NCBI GenBank assembly: GCA_030037875.1
Contig: JASHPV010000060.1
Coordinates: 1-26,386 of the forward strand
DNA: 26,386 nt
Direction of reading: 5' to 3'
DNA from: Thermoplasmata archaeon
GTDB lineage: Archaea > Thermoplasmatota > Thermoplasmata > Lutacidiplasmatales > UBA184
The first letter of the stretch is position 1; the number at the start of each line of letters is the position of its first letter. Below the pieces are notes generated by a model. The model saw nothing but the letters and a program-made list of their open reading frames with translations. It made no database searches and had not been told where the DNA came from. Positions 15,286 through 22,717 of the stretch are shown piece by piece. A program made the translations under genes and the position numbers.

Positions 15286-16176
15286 ATGGGCAATGGTCAA
15301 GGGCCGCGCCATCGTGGGCGCGACCGCGGAGGAAGACCTCCGCGCCGTGAACCGAAGGTTCTAGTTCTTCCGGGCGATGAGATCCCCGACCGGGGTCTCC
15401 AACCGGGGTTCGGAACATATCGCGTAGGCAAGCGACTCTTCGCCAGCGTGATGGGCTACGCCACCTGGCGGGAGCCGTTCGTCCGGGTCGTCCCGTTCGC
15501 CGGCCGGTACGTTCCCAAGCCCCACGATGTCATCGTGGGCATCGTCCAGGACGTGCAGAAGACGTTCTACCTCCTCGATATCGACGCCTCCCGGTGGGCC
15601 CCCCTCCATACCAGCGGGACTCCCTGGGAGCCCGGGCCCGGCGAGCTGGACCAATATCTTCGGATCGGCGACGCCGTCCTGGTGGCGGTGGAAAACCTGG
15701 ACGCCACCGGGAAGATCGGCGTGACCATGAAGGGTGACGACCTGGGCAAGTTGACCGGCGGTACCCTCGTCACCATCTCTCCAGCCAAGATCCCGCGCGT
15801 GATCGGGAAGGGAGGCTCGATGATCCACACCATCACCCGACTCACGGGCACCCGAGTCGCCGTCGGACAGAACGGTCGGATCTGGGTGGAAGGCTCACCG
15901 GAAGGAATCCAACGGGTCCGGGAATGCCTGCGGATCATCGACGAGGAGGGACAGCGCTCCGGCCTGACCGAGCGCATCGAAGGATATCTCCGGATGACCG
16001 GCCCGACCGACGATCGAGGCCCGAAGACGCCGACGGCCCCGCCGGTGGACCGAAAGTCCCCGGATCCATTCGGGGACGGGTCCTACCCGCCCGACGAGAA
16101 CGAGGGGGGGACCGACCGTAACCCGGACATTCCGCACAACGAAATCAACGAAGGAGAAGGACCATGGGAAGCGTAG
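15286..16176 (+). CDS. rrp4: Exosome complex RNA-binding subunit Rrp4
   Basis: This 296-residue protein has the three Rrp4 domains: an N-terminal domain (LPGDEIPDRGLQPGFGTYRV, 28-47), an S1 domain (about 75-150, with PKPHDVIVGIVQDV and IGDAVLVAVENLD), and a KH domain (about 160-235, with IPRVIGKGGSMI). Rrp4 caps the archaeal exosome and feeds poly(A)-rich RNA to the Rrp41/42 ring. The N-terminus is a Gly/Arg-rich extension of about 22 residues. The last 60 residues form a polar, Pro/Asp/Glu-rich tail that looks disordered and is longer than usual. The 3' end overlaps rrp41 by 13 bases. Confidence 0.95.
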   Translation: MGNGQGPRHRGRDRGGRPPRREPKVLVLPGDEIPDRGLQPGFGTYRVGKRLFASVMGYATWREPFVRVVPFAGRYVPKPHDVIVGIVQDVQKTFYLLDIDASRWAPLHTSGTPWEPGPGELDQYLRIGDAVLVAVENLDATGKIGVTMKGDDLGKLTGGTLVTISPAKIPRVIGKGGSMIHTITRLTGTRVAVGQNGRIWVEGSPEGIQRVRECLRIIDEEGQRSGLTERIEGYLRMTGPTDDRGPKTPTAPPVDRKSPDPFGDGSYPPDENEGGTDRNPDIPHNEINEGEGPWEA

Positions 16177-16925
16177 GAGCCAAAGAAATCCCCGAGCTGC
16201 TCAACGCCGAGGGCCGTCGGATTGACGGTCGCCGGCTCGACGAGTTACGACCCATCTCTATGAAGGTGGGACCCCTCACCCGCGCCGACGGCTCGGCGTT
16301 CGTGGAATGGGGCGAGAACAAGGTGATGGCCGCCGTCTACGGACCCCGGGAAGTCCACCCGCGTCACCTGATGCAGACCTCGAAGGCGATCATCCAGTGC
16401 CGGTACAACATGGCGGCCTTCTCGGTCGATGAACGGAAGCGGCCGGGCCAAGACCGGCGGTCGCAGGAGATCTCCAAGGTCATCACGGAGGCGTTCGAGT
16501 CGGTCGTGTTCACCGAGGAGTTTCCGAAAACGAGCATCGACATTTACATCGAAGTCCTGCAAGCGAACGCCGGTACACGGTGCGCCGGGCTCGTCGCCGC
16601 GTCGCTGGCATTGGCGGACGCCGGCATCCCGATGGCCGACCTGGTGGCCTCGGTGGCCGTGGGGAAGGTCGCCGGTCGGATCGCCTTGGACCTCAAGAAA
16701 GAAGAGGATAACTTCGGCGAGGCCGACATGCCGCTGGCCCTCGTGCCCCAGTCGGGACGGCTGGTGCTGATCCAGATGGAGGGTCACATGAACCGGGACG
16801 AGATCCGCGAGGCGCTCGACCTCGGAACGAAGGGCTGCCGGGAGATCTACGAGCGGATGCGACAGGCGCTCCGCACCCGGTACGAAGTGCCCGCGGGCGC
16901 CCCGGCTCCGGAGGCGATGGCATGA
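16164..16925 (+). CDS. rrp41: Exosome catalytic subunit Rrp41 (RNase PH fold)
   Basis: The 253-residue RNase PH-type protein shows DGRRLDELRPI (about 21-31), ADGSAFVEWGENKVMAAVYGP, the RNA-binding Arg-rich RKRPGQDRRSQEIS, TSIDIYIEVLQANAGTR with the phosphate-binding region, and EEDNFGEADMP, which holds the catalytic Asp of active archaeal Rrp41. It degrades RNA 3' to 5' with phosphate and can add tails in reverse. ATG 16164 lies inside the rrp4 tail and follows AAGGAG at 16151-16156, a Shine-Dalgarno site 7 bases away. Its stop overlaps the rrp42 start (ATGA). Confidence 0.97.
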   Translation: MGSVGAKEIPELLNAEGRRIDGRRLDELRPISMKVGPLTRADGSAFVEWGENKVMAAVYGPREVHPRHLMQTSKAIIQCRYNMAAFSVDERKRPGQDRRSQEISKVITEAFESVVFTEEFPKTSIDIYIEVLQANAGTRCAGLVAASLALADAGIPMADLVASVAVGKVAGRIALDLKKEEDNFGEADMPLALVPQSGRLVLIQMEGHMNRDEIREALDLGTKGCREIYERMRQALRTRYEVPAGAPAPEAMA

Positions 16926-17704
16926 GCGAGGCCGTTTCCGCCGAGATCCAGACGACGCACATCATCGACCTGGCCCGGACCGGGCACCGGCTCGATGGCC
17001 GCGGGGTCGACGAATGGCGACCGGTCACCGTGGAACCGGGCTTCGTCAAGAGCGCGGACGGCTCCGCGATGGTCCACATCGGGAACACCGCGGTGCTGTG
17101 CGGCGTCAAGCTCGAGATCGCGAAGCCCTATCCGGATACCCCGAACGCGGGCGTACTCACCACGAATGCCGAGCTGATCGCACTCTCCTCGCCGACCTTC
17201 GAACCCGGACCGCCGCAACCCGAGGCGATCGAGCTCTCCCGGGTCGTGGACCGTTCGATCCGAGCGGCCGAGACCATCGACCTGACCAAGCTCTGCATCA
17301 CGCCGTCCGAAAAGTGCTGGACCTGCTATGTCGACATCCATTGCCTGGACCACTCGGGCAACCTGATCGACGCGGCCCAGCTGGCGGCCCTGGGCGCGCT
17401 GACCCACTCGACGGTGCCGGCGAAGCGGTTCGGGGTCGGTGACCGAGACTACCCCCTCGAGGTCAGCCACTTCCCGATCGAGTGCACCTTCGTTCGACTG
17501 GGCGACAAGATCGTGGCCGACCCCACGTTCGAGGAGGAAACGGCGGGACAAGGCCGTCTCACCGTCGCGACGGACGAGGCGGGCAACGTTGTGGCGATGC
17601 AAAAGGGTAAAATTGGCGCGTTCTCCCCCGATGAGGTCATCGAGACCATCGAGCGATCGTTCCGGCATGGCGACCGCCTCCGGAACCTCGTTCGCGGAAA
17701 CTGA
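16922..17704 (+). CDS. rrp42: Exosome non-catalytic subunit Rrp42
   Basis: The 260-residue RNase PH-fold protein has RLDGRGVDEWRPV, SADGSAMVHIGNTAVLCGVKLEI and LCITPSEKCWTCYVDIHCLDHSG, plus the C-terminal FEEETAGQGRLTVATDEAGNV segment typical of archaeal Rrp42. It lacks the catalytic GEADMP motif present in Rrp41 and so should be the inactive structural partner that pairs with Rrp41 to make the hexameric ring. It starts at ATG 16922 in a 4-base overlap with rrp41, and eL43 follows 5 bases after its stop, so translational coupling is likely. Confidence 0.96.
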   Translation: MSEAVSAEIQTTHIIDLARTGHRLDGRGVDEWRPVTVEPGFVKSADGSAMVHIGNTAVLCGVKLEIAKPYPDTPNAGVLTTNAELIALSSPTFEPGPPQPEAIELSRVVDRSIRAAETIDLTKLCITPSEKCWTCYVDIHCLDHSGNLIDAAQLAALGALTHSTVPAKRFGVGDRDYPLEVSHFPIECTFVRLGDKIVADPTFEEETAGQGRLTVATDEAGNVVAMQKGKIGAFSPDEVIETIERSFRHGDRLRNLVRGN

Positions 17705-17709
17705 AGAGC

Positions 17710-17997
17710 ATGCGTCGAACCAAGAAGGTCGGCTCCACGGGCTGGATGGGTCCCCGGTATGGGATCCGGATCAGGCGCCGCGTCCTGGAGATCGACCGCG
17801 CCCAGCACAAGGCCAACACCTGCCCCAACTGCTCTACGGTCACCCTATGGCGGGTCGCCTCGGGAATCTACGAGTGCCAGCGCTGCGGAACCCGGGTCTC
17901 CTCTGGCGCGTACGTCTACGTCCCCCCGCCCCCGATCACCCGTCAGGAGCGGGCCGCCACCGAGGACGAGCCCGCGAAACCGGCCGGTAAGCGTTAG
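17710..17997 (+). CDS. rpl37ae: Large ribosomal subunit protein eL43 (L37Ae)
   Basis: This 95-residue basic protein has a zinc ribbon with C38-x2-C41 and C56-x2-C59 (NTCPNC and YECQRCG) and the family N-terminus MRRTKKVGSTG and RYG. It binds 23S rRNA in the large subunit. The C-terminal tail of about 20 residues (ITRQERAATEDEPAKPAGKR) is longer than in many homologues. ATG 17710 is 5 bases after the rrp42 stop. The position between rrp42 and rpoP is the conserved archaeal order. Confidence 0.95.
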   Translation: MRRTKKVGSTGWMGPRYGIRIRRRVLEIDRAQHKANTCPNCSTVTLWRVASGIYECQRCGTRVSSGAYVYVPPPPITRQERAATEDEPAKPAGKR

Positions 17998-18011
17998 CTG
18001 AAGTATTCTCC

Positions 18012-18017
18012 GGAGGT
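18012..18017 (+). promoter_or_regulatory. Shine-Dalgarno site of rpoP
   Basis: GGAGGT matches the anti-Shine-Dalgarno sequence visible at the 16S 3' end in this window and lies 10 bases before the ATG at 18028. It fixes the start of a gene too short to be obvious otherwise. Confidence 0.8.
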
Positions 18018-18027
18018 TTGGGTCACC

Positions 18028-18162
18028 ATGTTCCGATGCATCCGTTGCGGAGAAGCGTTGCCGAGCGACGCGAATCTGTTCGGGGTCCGGTGCGACAACT
18101 GCGGCGGGAAGATCTTCACGAAGGAACACCCTAACGTGAAGAAGGTCCTGAAAGCGCGTTGA
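18028..18162 (+). CDS. rpoP: DNA-directed RNA polymerase subunit P (Rpo12)
   Basis: This 44-residue protein begins MFRCIRCGEALPSD and continues FGVRCDNCGGKIFTKEHP, ending VKKVLKAR. Cys4, Cys7, Cys22 and Cys25 form the CxxC...CxxC zinc ribbon of Rpo12/Rpb12, and the GVRC-x2-CGGKIF-x-KE-x-P pattern and closing KAR are diagnostic. It helps hold the polymerase assembly platform (Rpo3/Rpo10/Rpo11) to the large subunits. The usual RCPYCG is RCDNCG here. It has a strong Shine-Dalgarno site and lies 30 bases after eL43. It is the last gene of the superoperon in this window. Confidence 0.95.
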   Translation: MFRCIRCGEALPSDANLFGVRCDNCGGKIFTKEHPNVKKVLKAR

Positions 18163-18190
18163 GCACGTCCCTTCTTCCCCGACTGCCCGC

Positions 18191-18634
18191 TCAGAGGTCC
18201 TCGCAGACCAACCCGTCGGCCCGTAGTCGCTGCACCAGCACGGCCCGGTGGCATCGCGACGGGTCCCGCTCTAGACAAAGCAGTAGGGTCGGCATCGACC
18301 GGGCCTGGCGAACGAGAGCGGTGACCGCCTGGGGCCGCTCCGCTAGACGGCGGCGGTAAGCCTCGAAGAATGGCACGGCCGACTCTCCTCCCCAGAGGGC
18401 GTGCCGCGCCCCGGGCGCGCAGCCGAGTTCGGGCATGTGCGTATAGGCCACGCCGAGGCCGGCGAGCGTTCGCCTGAGTTGCGCCGCCTCGAACCCGGGC
18501 TTGCGGCTGTGGGCGTTCTCGCGAACGTCGATGACCTGCTGGACGCCGTGGCTCCGGACCGTCTCGAGGACCTCTGTCAGGTCACGACCCTGGTAACCAA
18601 GGGTGTACAACCTCGGCACGGTGGCTGCCGTCAC
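18191..18634 (-). CDS. DUF488 family protein
   Basis: The 147-residue protein shows the DUF488 motifs LYTLGYQGRDLTEVLETV near the N-terminus, VIDVRENAHSRKPGF, HMPELGC, and the C-terminal LLLCLERDPSRCHRAVL with the conserved Cys and CHR. The biochemical role of this family is unknown. The frame is open well upstream, but GTG at 18634 overlaps the TGA of the transporter gene (GTGA) and lies 6 codons before the homology, so I take it as the start. It is probably translated together with the exporter gene. It converges on rpoP with a 28-base gap. Confidence 0.87.
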   Translation of the reverse strand: MTAATVPRLYTLGYQGRDLTEVLETVRSHGVQQVIDVRENAHSRKPGFEAAQLRRTLAGLGVAYTHMPELGCAPGARHALWGGESAVPFFEAYRRRLAERPQAVTALVRQARSMPTLLLCLERDPSRCHRAVLVQRLRADGLVCEDL

Positions 18635-19560
18635 GTTGGGCCGCCTTCCGGCGGGGACGAACCCGGCGGGCCCTCCGAACGGTTTCCGAGACCCAGCATT
18701 GCCACCGCGACCACGATGGCCGCCCCGCCGAGGTATTGGATGGGCGTCAGCACGAGTCCCAAAAACAGGTACGTGGCCACGGCCGCGGTGATCGGCTCGA
18801 ACGCGCCTGCAACCCCGACCTCTGTCGGTGGAAGACCGCGAAGCCCGATGAGGTAGAGGCTGTAGGCGAGAACCGTGCCGCACACGATTACGACCGCCAG
18901 GAGAATCACCATTTCAATCTCGGCCGGCAGCGCGTGCGGCGCAGTGAAGCCCCGGAACGAGTAGATTCCGAGAGGAAGAGTGACCAATCCCCCCAGGAGG
19001 AATCCCCAGCCCGTCACGGCCCACGGACCGGATTCCCTGACGAACCGGCCCCCCAGGATGGTGTAGAAGGCTCCCGCTACCGCTGCCAAAAGCCCCCAGG
19101 TGATTCCGGCCGGCGTGACCAGGATCCCTAACGAACCGGCACCGATCTTGACGACCAGCAGGAAAGTACCTCCGGCCGCGAGCGCAAGTATCGCGGTCCA
19201 GCGGATGGACCACCGGAGCGAGCCCCGGGCCACCTCGTACGCGGCGACCATCGGCAAGAACAGGAACTGCAAGAGCGTCGCGGTGACTGCATTCGAGAAC
19301 TGAATTGCCTCGAGGTAGGTGATCTGCGAACCGGCCAAACCGAAAAGGGCGAGGGCCAGGAAGAGCGGCGAGAAACGAGGACGAGGGGCGCGGGGTGCGA
19401 ACGCGAAGATGAGGAGAGCCCCCACCAGCATTCGGACCGTGACCAACCCGAACACGGGGAAGTGGAATCGCTCAAAGAGCCCTTGGACGGCCGTCCCCGA
19501 AAAGCCCCACAGGGAAGCCCCGAGGAGCGTTGCTACGAGGGAAAACTGAGCGTTCCGCAC
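18631..19560 (-). CDS. EamA/DMT-superfamily transporter
   Basis: This 309-residue membrane protein has about ten hydrophobic segments in two repeated halves, typical of drug/metabolite (EamA) exporters. The first half begins FSLVATLLGASLWGFSGTAV and carries SQITYLEAIQFSNAVTATLL. The second begins GITWGLLAAVAGAFYTILGG and ends PTEVGVAGAFEPITAAVATYLF, the usual EamA repeat signature. The substrate cannot be inferred. The start is GTG 19560 with a TATA-like ACTTATCC on minus 32-38 bases upstream. The hydrophilic tail (EGPPGSSPPEGGPT) runs into the DUF488 start. Confidence 0.9.
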   Translation of the reverse strand: MRNAQFSLVATLLGASLWGFSGTAVQGLFERFHFPVFGLVTVRMLVGALLIFAFAPRAPRPRFSPLFLALALFGLAGSQITYLEAIQFSNAVTATLLQFLFLPMVAAYEVARGSLRWSIRWTAILALAAGGTFLLVVKIGAGSLGILVTPAGITWGLLAAVAGAFYTILGGRFVRESGPWAVTGWGFLLGGLVTLPLGIYSFRGFTAPHALPAEIEMVILLAVVIVCGTVLAYSLYLIGLRGLPPTEVGVAGAFEPITAAVATYLFLGLVLTPIQYLGGAAIVVAVAMLGLGNRSEGPPGSSPPEGGPT

Positions 19561-19860
19561 GAGTGCCTCTGCCGGACTCGGAGAGAGTTGGGATAAGTCC
19601 TGCCCTTAGGCTCCGGCGGAATCGCCACTTGGCGCGGCATCGGGCCTGCCTCTGTCGTCTTCTCGATTTAGAAAGGGATCCTCCGGTGACCGGCCTGTCA
19701 TCGTAGATGCATTTCCTCGAGTACGTGCCAGGGCCGGCCGCGTCGGTCCCTCCTCATGGCCTGCGAACGAGAGGGTTCCGGTCGGATATCGGTGAAAACC
19801 CGGCGGTCGGTCAGGAGGCTCCGAATTTACTTTCGGAAAACGATTTCGCGCAGGCCCGGG
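19561..19860. other. 300-base gap without a recognisable gene
   Basis: This is the longest non-coding stretch here. Next to the exporter it holds a TATA-like element (19591-19598, minus). GCCGGA (19571-19576) and TCCGGC (19612-19617) are inverted and could form a 6-base stem on either strand. The end near the VOC gene has an AT-richer patch (TTTACTTTCGGAAAACGATTTC, about 19827-19848), which on minus is T-rich just after the VOC stop and could end that transcript. No tRNA T-arm, Shine-Dalgarno-led small ORF or repeat was found. Confidence 0.5.
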
Positions 19861-20253
19861 CTACTCCTTGGGTAGCGTGCTCTGGATCTCGATCCACAGG
19901 CCGTCCGGGTCGCGCACGTAACCGATCCAGTAGCGGCCCTGCTCCAGCCACGGCTCGATCGCGGGCGTCGCCCCGAGCAAGAGCAACCGGCGGTAGGTCG
20001 CGGGAGCGTCCTCCACCTCGAAACCGAGATGGTCGAGCCCTTCTCCGGCCGTGTAGGGAGTATTGTACGGAGAATCGGCGGGATACCAGTTGAGCTCGAG
20101 CTGCTGCATCGTGTTCGGGTCCTGAAGCCCGATGAAAAGTCCGCCGTGGCTCATGTGCCCCCGGCTCGTTTCTTTGAGACCTAGCCCCTCGGTGTAGAAT
20201 TTCACCGACCGTTCGGGGTCCGTCACTCGGATACCGGCATAAACGAGCGCCAT
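19861..20253 (-). CDS. VOC (glyoxalase/bleomycin-resistance fold) family protein
   Basis: This 130-residue protein has the two beta-alpha-beta3 modules of the vicinal oxygen chelate fold: YAGIRVTDPERSVKFYTEGLGL, then QQLELNWYP, LDHLGFEVEDAPATYRRL and YVRDPDGLWIEIQ. Against glyoxalase I, the second (Glu in LEL), third (His in DHLG) and fourth (Glu in WIEI) metal ligands are kept, but the first, usually His, is Tyr5. It may therefore bind metal differently or act on another substrate. It starts at ATG 20253, 8 bases after the HTH regulator, so both are probably in one transcript. Lactoylglutathione lyase is the nearest label, but I would not assign that activity. Confidence 0.88.
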   Translation of the reverse strand: MALVYAGIRVTDPERSVKFYTEGLGLKETSRGHMSHGGLFIGLQDPNTMQQLELNWYPADSPYNTPYTAGEGLDHLGFEVEDAPATYRRLLLLGATPAIEPWLEQGRYWIGYVRDPDGLWIEIQSTLPKE

Positions 20254-20261
20254 CGGTCCTC

Positions 20262-20999
20262 CTAGGAGGCCACTTCCGGCGAGGCGGTCTCGGTGCGAGG
20301 GAGCGGAAGAACCTTCGGCGCGTGGCTCGAGGTGGAGTACAGCTCGAGGTACGGGACCAGAGCGGTCAGGATCCGGTTCTCCGCCTTTCGGAGGTGCTCC
20401 TCATAGGTCGAGCGGCTCAGACCCAGTCCTTTGGCGATGTTCTCGGTCTTGATCTGCCGGGGCGAGGAGTAGTACCCGTACCGGTGGGCCTGCAGCATCG
20501 CATCCCGCTGCTTCGGCGTGAGCTCGCTGAATAGGCCATGGACCCAGATGTTCGTTGGCAGCGAGTTGAGCGGAAGCTCCCGCTTCCGGATGAGTTCCGT
20601 GGGGCCTTGCCGGTTCATGTCCTGGAACAGCGCCCGGGTGCGGCCATCATTCAGGCTGAGCATCCGGAAATATCCCCATCCGTCCCGATAGACGGCGGGT
20701 GGCGCGTCCAAGCACTCGTGTTCCTCTTCGATGGTCCAGATGCTACGGTACTTGTCGCACGTGCAGTTCAGCAGGAAGATGCGCCCCTGTCCGGCATCGA
20801 CCCATTCCTCGACGACGTGACCGGCCTTCCGAATCCCCTTCTCGATGCCATCCAAGGTCCGGGGATCTCGCGTCGGCACCTGTAGGAGCTCCTTGTCCCA
20901 CAGGCACCACATCGAGATCGGCGTGTCCGGGAATCGCCGGGACAGGTCGATGAACGGGTAGTCGTAGCGGCTTCGGAACGAGATCTCCCACAGCGCCAT
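20262..20999 (-). CDS. Bat-type helix-turn-helix regulator (HTH_10)
   Basis: The C-terminal 60 residues (about 160-218) match the archaeal bacterioopsin-activator-type HTH: LTPKQRDAMLQAHRYGYYSS, then ENIAKGLGLSRSTYEEHLRKAE. The N-terminal 150 residues form an unassigned sensor-like domain with Cys32, Cys79, Cys81 and Cys96 (NCTCDKY and EHECLD), which could bind metal or sense redox state; that is speculation. The ATG at 20999 has a TATA-like CTATGTAG on minus at 21022-21029, so the message may be leaderless. Two palindromes lie upstream. It is co-directional with the VOC gene 8 bases downstream, a likely target or partner. Confidence 0.88.
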   Translation of the reverse strand: MALWEISFRSRYDYPFIDLSRRFPDTPISMWCLWDKELLQVPTRDPRTLDGIEKGIRKAGHVVEEWVDAGQGRIFLLNCTCDKYRSIWTIEEEHECLDAPPAVYRDGWGYFRMLSLNDGRTRALFQDMNRQGPTELIRKRELPLNSLPTNIWVHGLFSELTPKQRDAMLQAHRYGYYSSPRQIKTENIAKGLGLSRSTYEEHLRKAENRILTALVPYLELYSTSSHAPKVLPLPRTETASPEVAS

Positions 21000-21006
21000 G
21001 ACCTTC

Positions 21007-21051
21007 CGAACGTTCGCGGGCTACATAGGGATTGAGCCGTCGTACGACGGC
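21007..21051. promoter_or_regulatory. Two palindromes in the HTH regulator upstream region (candidate operators)
   Basis: CGAACGTTCG (21007-21016) is a perfect 10-base palindrome between the TATA-like box (about 21022-21029, minus) and the regulator ATG. GCCGTCGTACGACGGC (21036-21051) is a perfect 16-base palindrome on the other side of that box. Both lie in the 110-base gap shared with the divergent 72-residue gene. Palindromes flanking a promoter are typical sites for dimeric regulators, possibly the adjacent HTH protein itself. Confidence 0.45.
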
Positions 21052-21109
21052 CGCCATAAGCGGGTTGAGAGCCATCGTCCCGGCCGCCTTACAGGATGTG
21101 AGGTCGCCC

Positions 21110-21328
21110 ATGTTCGGATACCTGGATGCCCGTGCGATGGAGCGGAGCCGACCCGACTATCTCGTCCAGCTCGCCGACTACGCCCGGCTGGAATTCCCTC
21201 AAGAGGACCCGGTCACCGTGAGCCACCAGGCGCTCGCTTCCATCGAGCTTCCCCGGGAACCGGTCCGGCGGCGCTTCTGGCCTTTCCGCGCCGCCAAGGT
21301 CCCAACCGGGCCGGTTCGAAACGTCTAA
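21110..21328 (+). CDS. Small protein of unknown function before the beta-CASP RNase
   Basis: I do not recognise this 72-residue protein. It is charged, with a helical start (MFGYLDARAMERSRPDYLVQ), a QEDPVTVSHQALASIELP middle and a basic, aromatic RRRFWPFRAAK end, with no Cys pairs or membrane segment. ATG 21110 follows GTGAGGTCG, a partial Shine-Dalgarno match. An in-frame ATG at 21032 overlaps the palindrome region and is less likely. It ends 25 bases before the RNase-like gene on the same strand, so the two may be co-transcribed. Supporting points are the intergenic position, the ribosome site and a lack of alternative frames; it could still be spurious. Confidence 0.55.
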   Translation: MFGYLDARAMERSRPDYLVQLADYARLEFPQEDPVTVSHQALASIELPREPVRRRFWPFRAAKVPTGPVRNV

Positions 21329-21353
21329 GCGGGACGGTCGGGTCCGACACGCG

Positions 21354-22694
21354 ATGCCGGGCCCGACCGTGACCTTCCTCGGCGGCGTCCGAGAGATCGG
21401 CGGGAACAAGATCCTGGTGGAGGATGGGCCCGAACGGATCCTGTTCGACTTCGGACCCTCGTTCACGCCGCGGTACGACGAATTCTACCTCAACTACCTC
21501 CAGCCCCGGTCCACTAGCCCGATCAAGGACCTGCTGGAGTTCGACCTGATTCCCCGGGTTCCCGGGCTGTACTCTCGCGAAGCCCTCCACGGGGCCGATC
21601 TCGAGTACGAGGCCCCCCGGATCCACGCGGTGTTTCTGACCCACGCCCACTACGACCACGCGGGGTACCTGAAGTACCTCGACCCCGACATCCCGGTGTA
21701 TCTGGGGAGCGACACGAAGGTGCTCCTGGACGCCATCCAGTCCTCGGGTACGACCAGCTACGGGAGCCATCCTTGGAACCTGCTCTCGGCTCCCGCCCCG
21801 GTGCGCCTCGGGAACATCGAAGTCGTTCCCCATCCGGTCGACCACTCGATTCCCGGGGCGTACGGTTACCTGGTCCGAACGTCCGAAGGAACGATCGCAT
21901 ACACGGGGGATTTTCGGAAGCACGGACCGCGCGCGGGCCTCACCGAATCGTTTCTCGAAGCGGCCGCGAAAGAAGAGCCCCGGGCCTTCATCACCGAGGG
22001 CACTCGCGTGGGCCCCGACCCGAGAAGGAACTTCACGGAGGATTCGGTGCGCAGCGAGGTGGACCATGTGCTCGAGGCGACCTCGGACCTTGTCCTCGGA
22101 ACTTGTTACCCACGCGACATCGACCGGATCAGTACCTTGTATCAGGCGGCACGGACCGCGGGCCGCTCGTTCGTCGTGTCCCTCAAGACCGCGTTCCTGC
22201 TGACCTCGGTCGCTGGACGACCCGGGTTTCCCCCGGTGCCGCAGCCCGGGCAATCCCCGGACCTGCTCGTCTACGGGCGTCCCAAGCGCCGATACTACAA
22301 GTGGGAGGAGCCGTTCCTCGAGGGCGCTGTCGATGCTGACTACGTGCGCGCGAACGGGAAACGGCTGTTTCTCATGCTCGAGATGATGCATTTTCCCGAG
22401 CTCATCGACCTGCGCCCGCCCAAGGGCAGCCCGTTCGTGTACTCCATGAGCGAGCCGTTCTCGGAGGAGGATCTCGAGGCGGAAGTGTTCCAACACTGGC
22501 TCGACCATTTCGGGTTGCGGAAGCATTCACTGCACGCTTCGGGTCATTGTTCGGGACCGGAGCTATTGGCGATCGCACATCGTCTCCAGCCCACCACGAC
22601 CTATCCGATCCACACGGAACACCCCGACGAGTTCCACCCGAAAGGGACCCACGTCGTCTCGCCTGAGAAGGGAGTGGCGTATCCGGTGCGCTGA
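21354..22694 (+). CDS. Beta-CASP metallo-beta-lactamase-fold RNase (RNase J-like)
   Basis: This 446-residue protein has the MBL motif LTHAHYDHAG (His97, His99, Asp101, His102), then His164 in HPVDHSIPG and Asp186 in AYTGDFRKH. The beta-CASP motifs follow: A as Glu215 in ITEGTRVG, B as HASGH (394-398) and C as IHTEHP (419-424). That set marks an RNA-processing nuclease related to RNase J and CPSF-type enzymes. No N-terminal KH domains are present, so it is not aCPSF1. The N-terminal VTFLGGVREIGGNKILVED differs from the canonical archaeal RNase J start, so it may be a sister group. ATG 21354 is used. Confidence 0.87.
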   Translation: MPGPTVTFLGGVREIGGNKILVEDGPERILFDFGPSFTPRYDEFYLNYLQPRSTSPIKDLLEFDLIPRVPGLYSREALHGADLEYEAPRIHAVFLTHAHYDHAGYLKYLDPDIPVYLGSDTKVLLDAIQSSGTTSYGSHPWNLLSAPAPVRLGNIEVVPHPVDHSIPGAYGYLVRTSEGTIAYTGDFRKHGPRAGLTESFLEAAAKEEPRAFITEGTRVGPDPRRNFTEDSVRSEVDHVLEATSDLVLGTCYPRDIDRISTLYQAARTAGRSFVVSLKTAFLLTSVAGRPGFPPVPQPGQSPDLLVYGRPKRRYYKWEEPFLEGAVDADYVRANGKRLFLMLEMMHFPELIDLRPPKGSPFVYSMSEPFSEEDLEAEVFQHWLDHFGLRKHSLHASGHCSGPELLAIAHRLQPTTTYPIHTEHPDEFHPKGTHVVSPEKGVAYPVR

Positions 22695-22717
22695 TCGCCG
22701 CGAGCCGGGGCCCTCCG

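Noticed and set aside
13621..15312. 563-codon minus-strand ORF, the second longest frame seen
   Set aside because: It is antisense to psmA and SBDS, both certain genes; it arises from GC-biased third positions and has no recognisable motif.
19571..19620. Possible tRNA in the 300-base gap
   Set aside because: A 6-base terminal stem can be drawn, but there is no T-arm consensus, anticodon stem or CCA-proximal pattern.
21213..22526. 437-codon minus-strand ORF
   Set aside because: It is antisense to the beta-CASP RNase with its full set of metal motifs.
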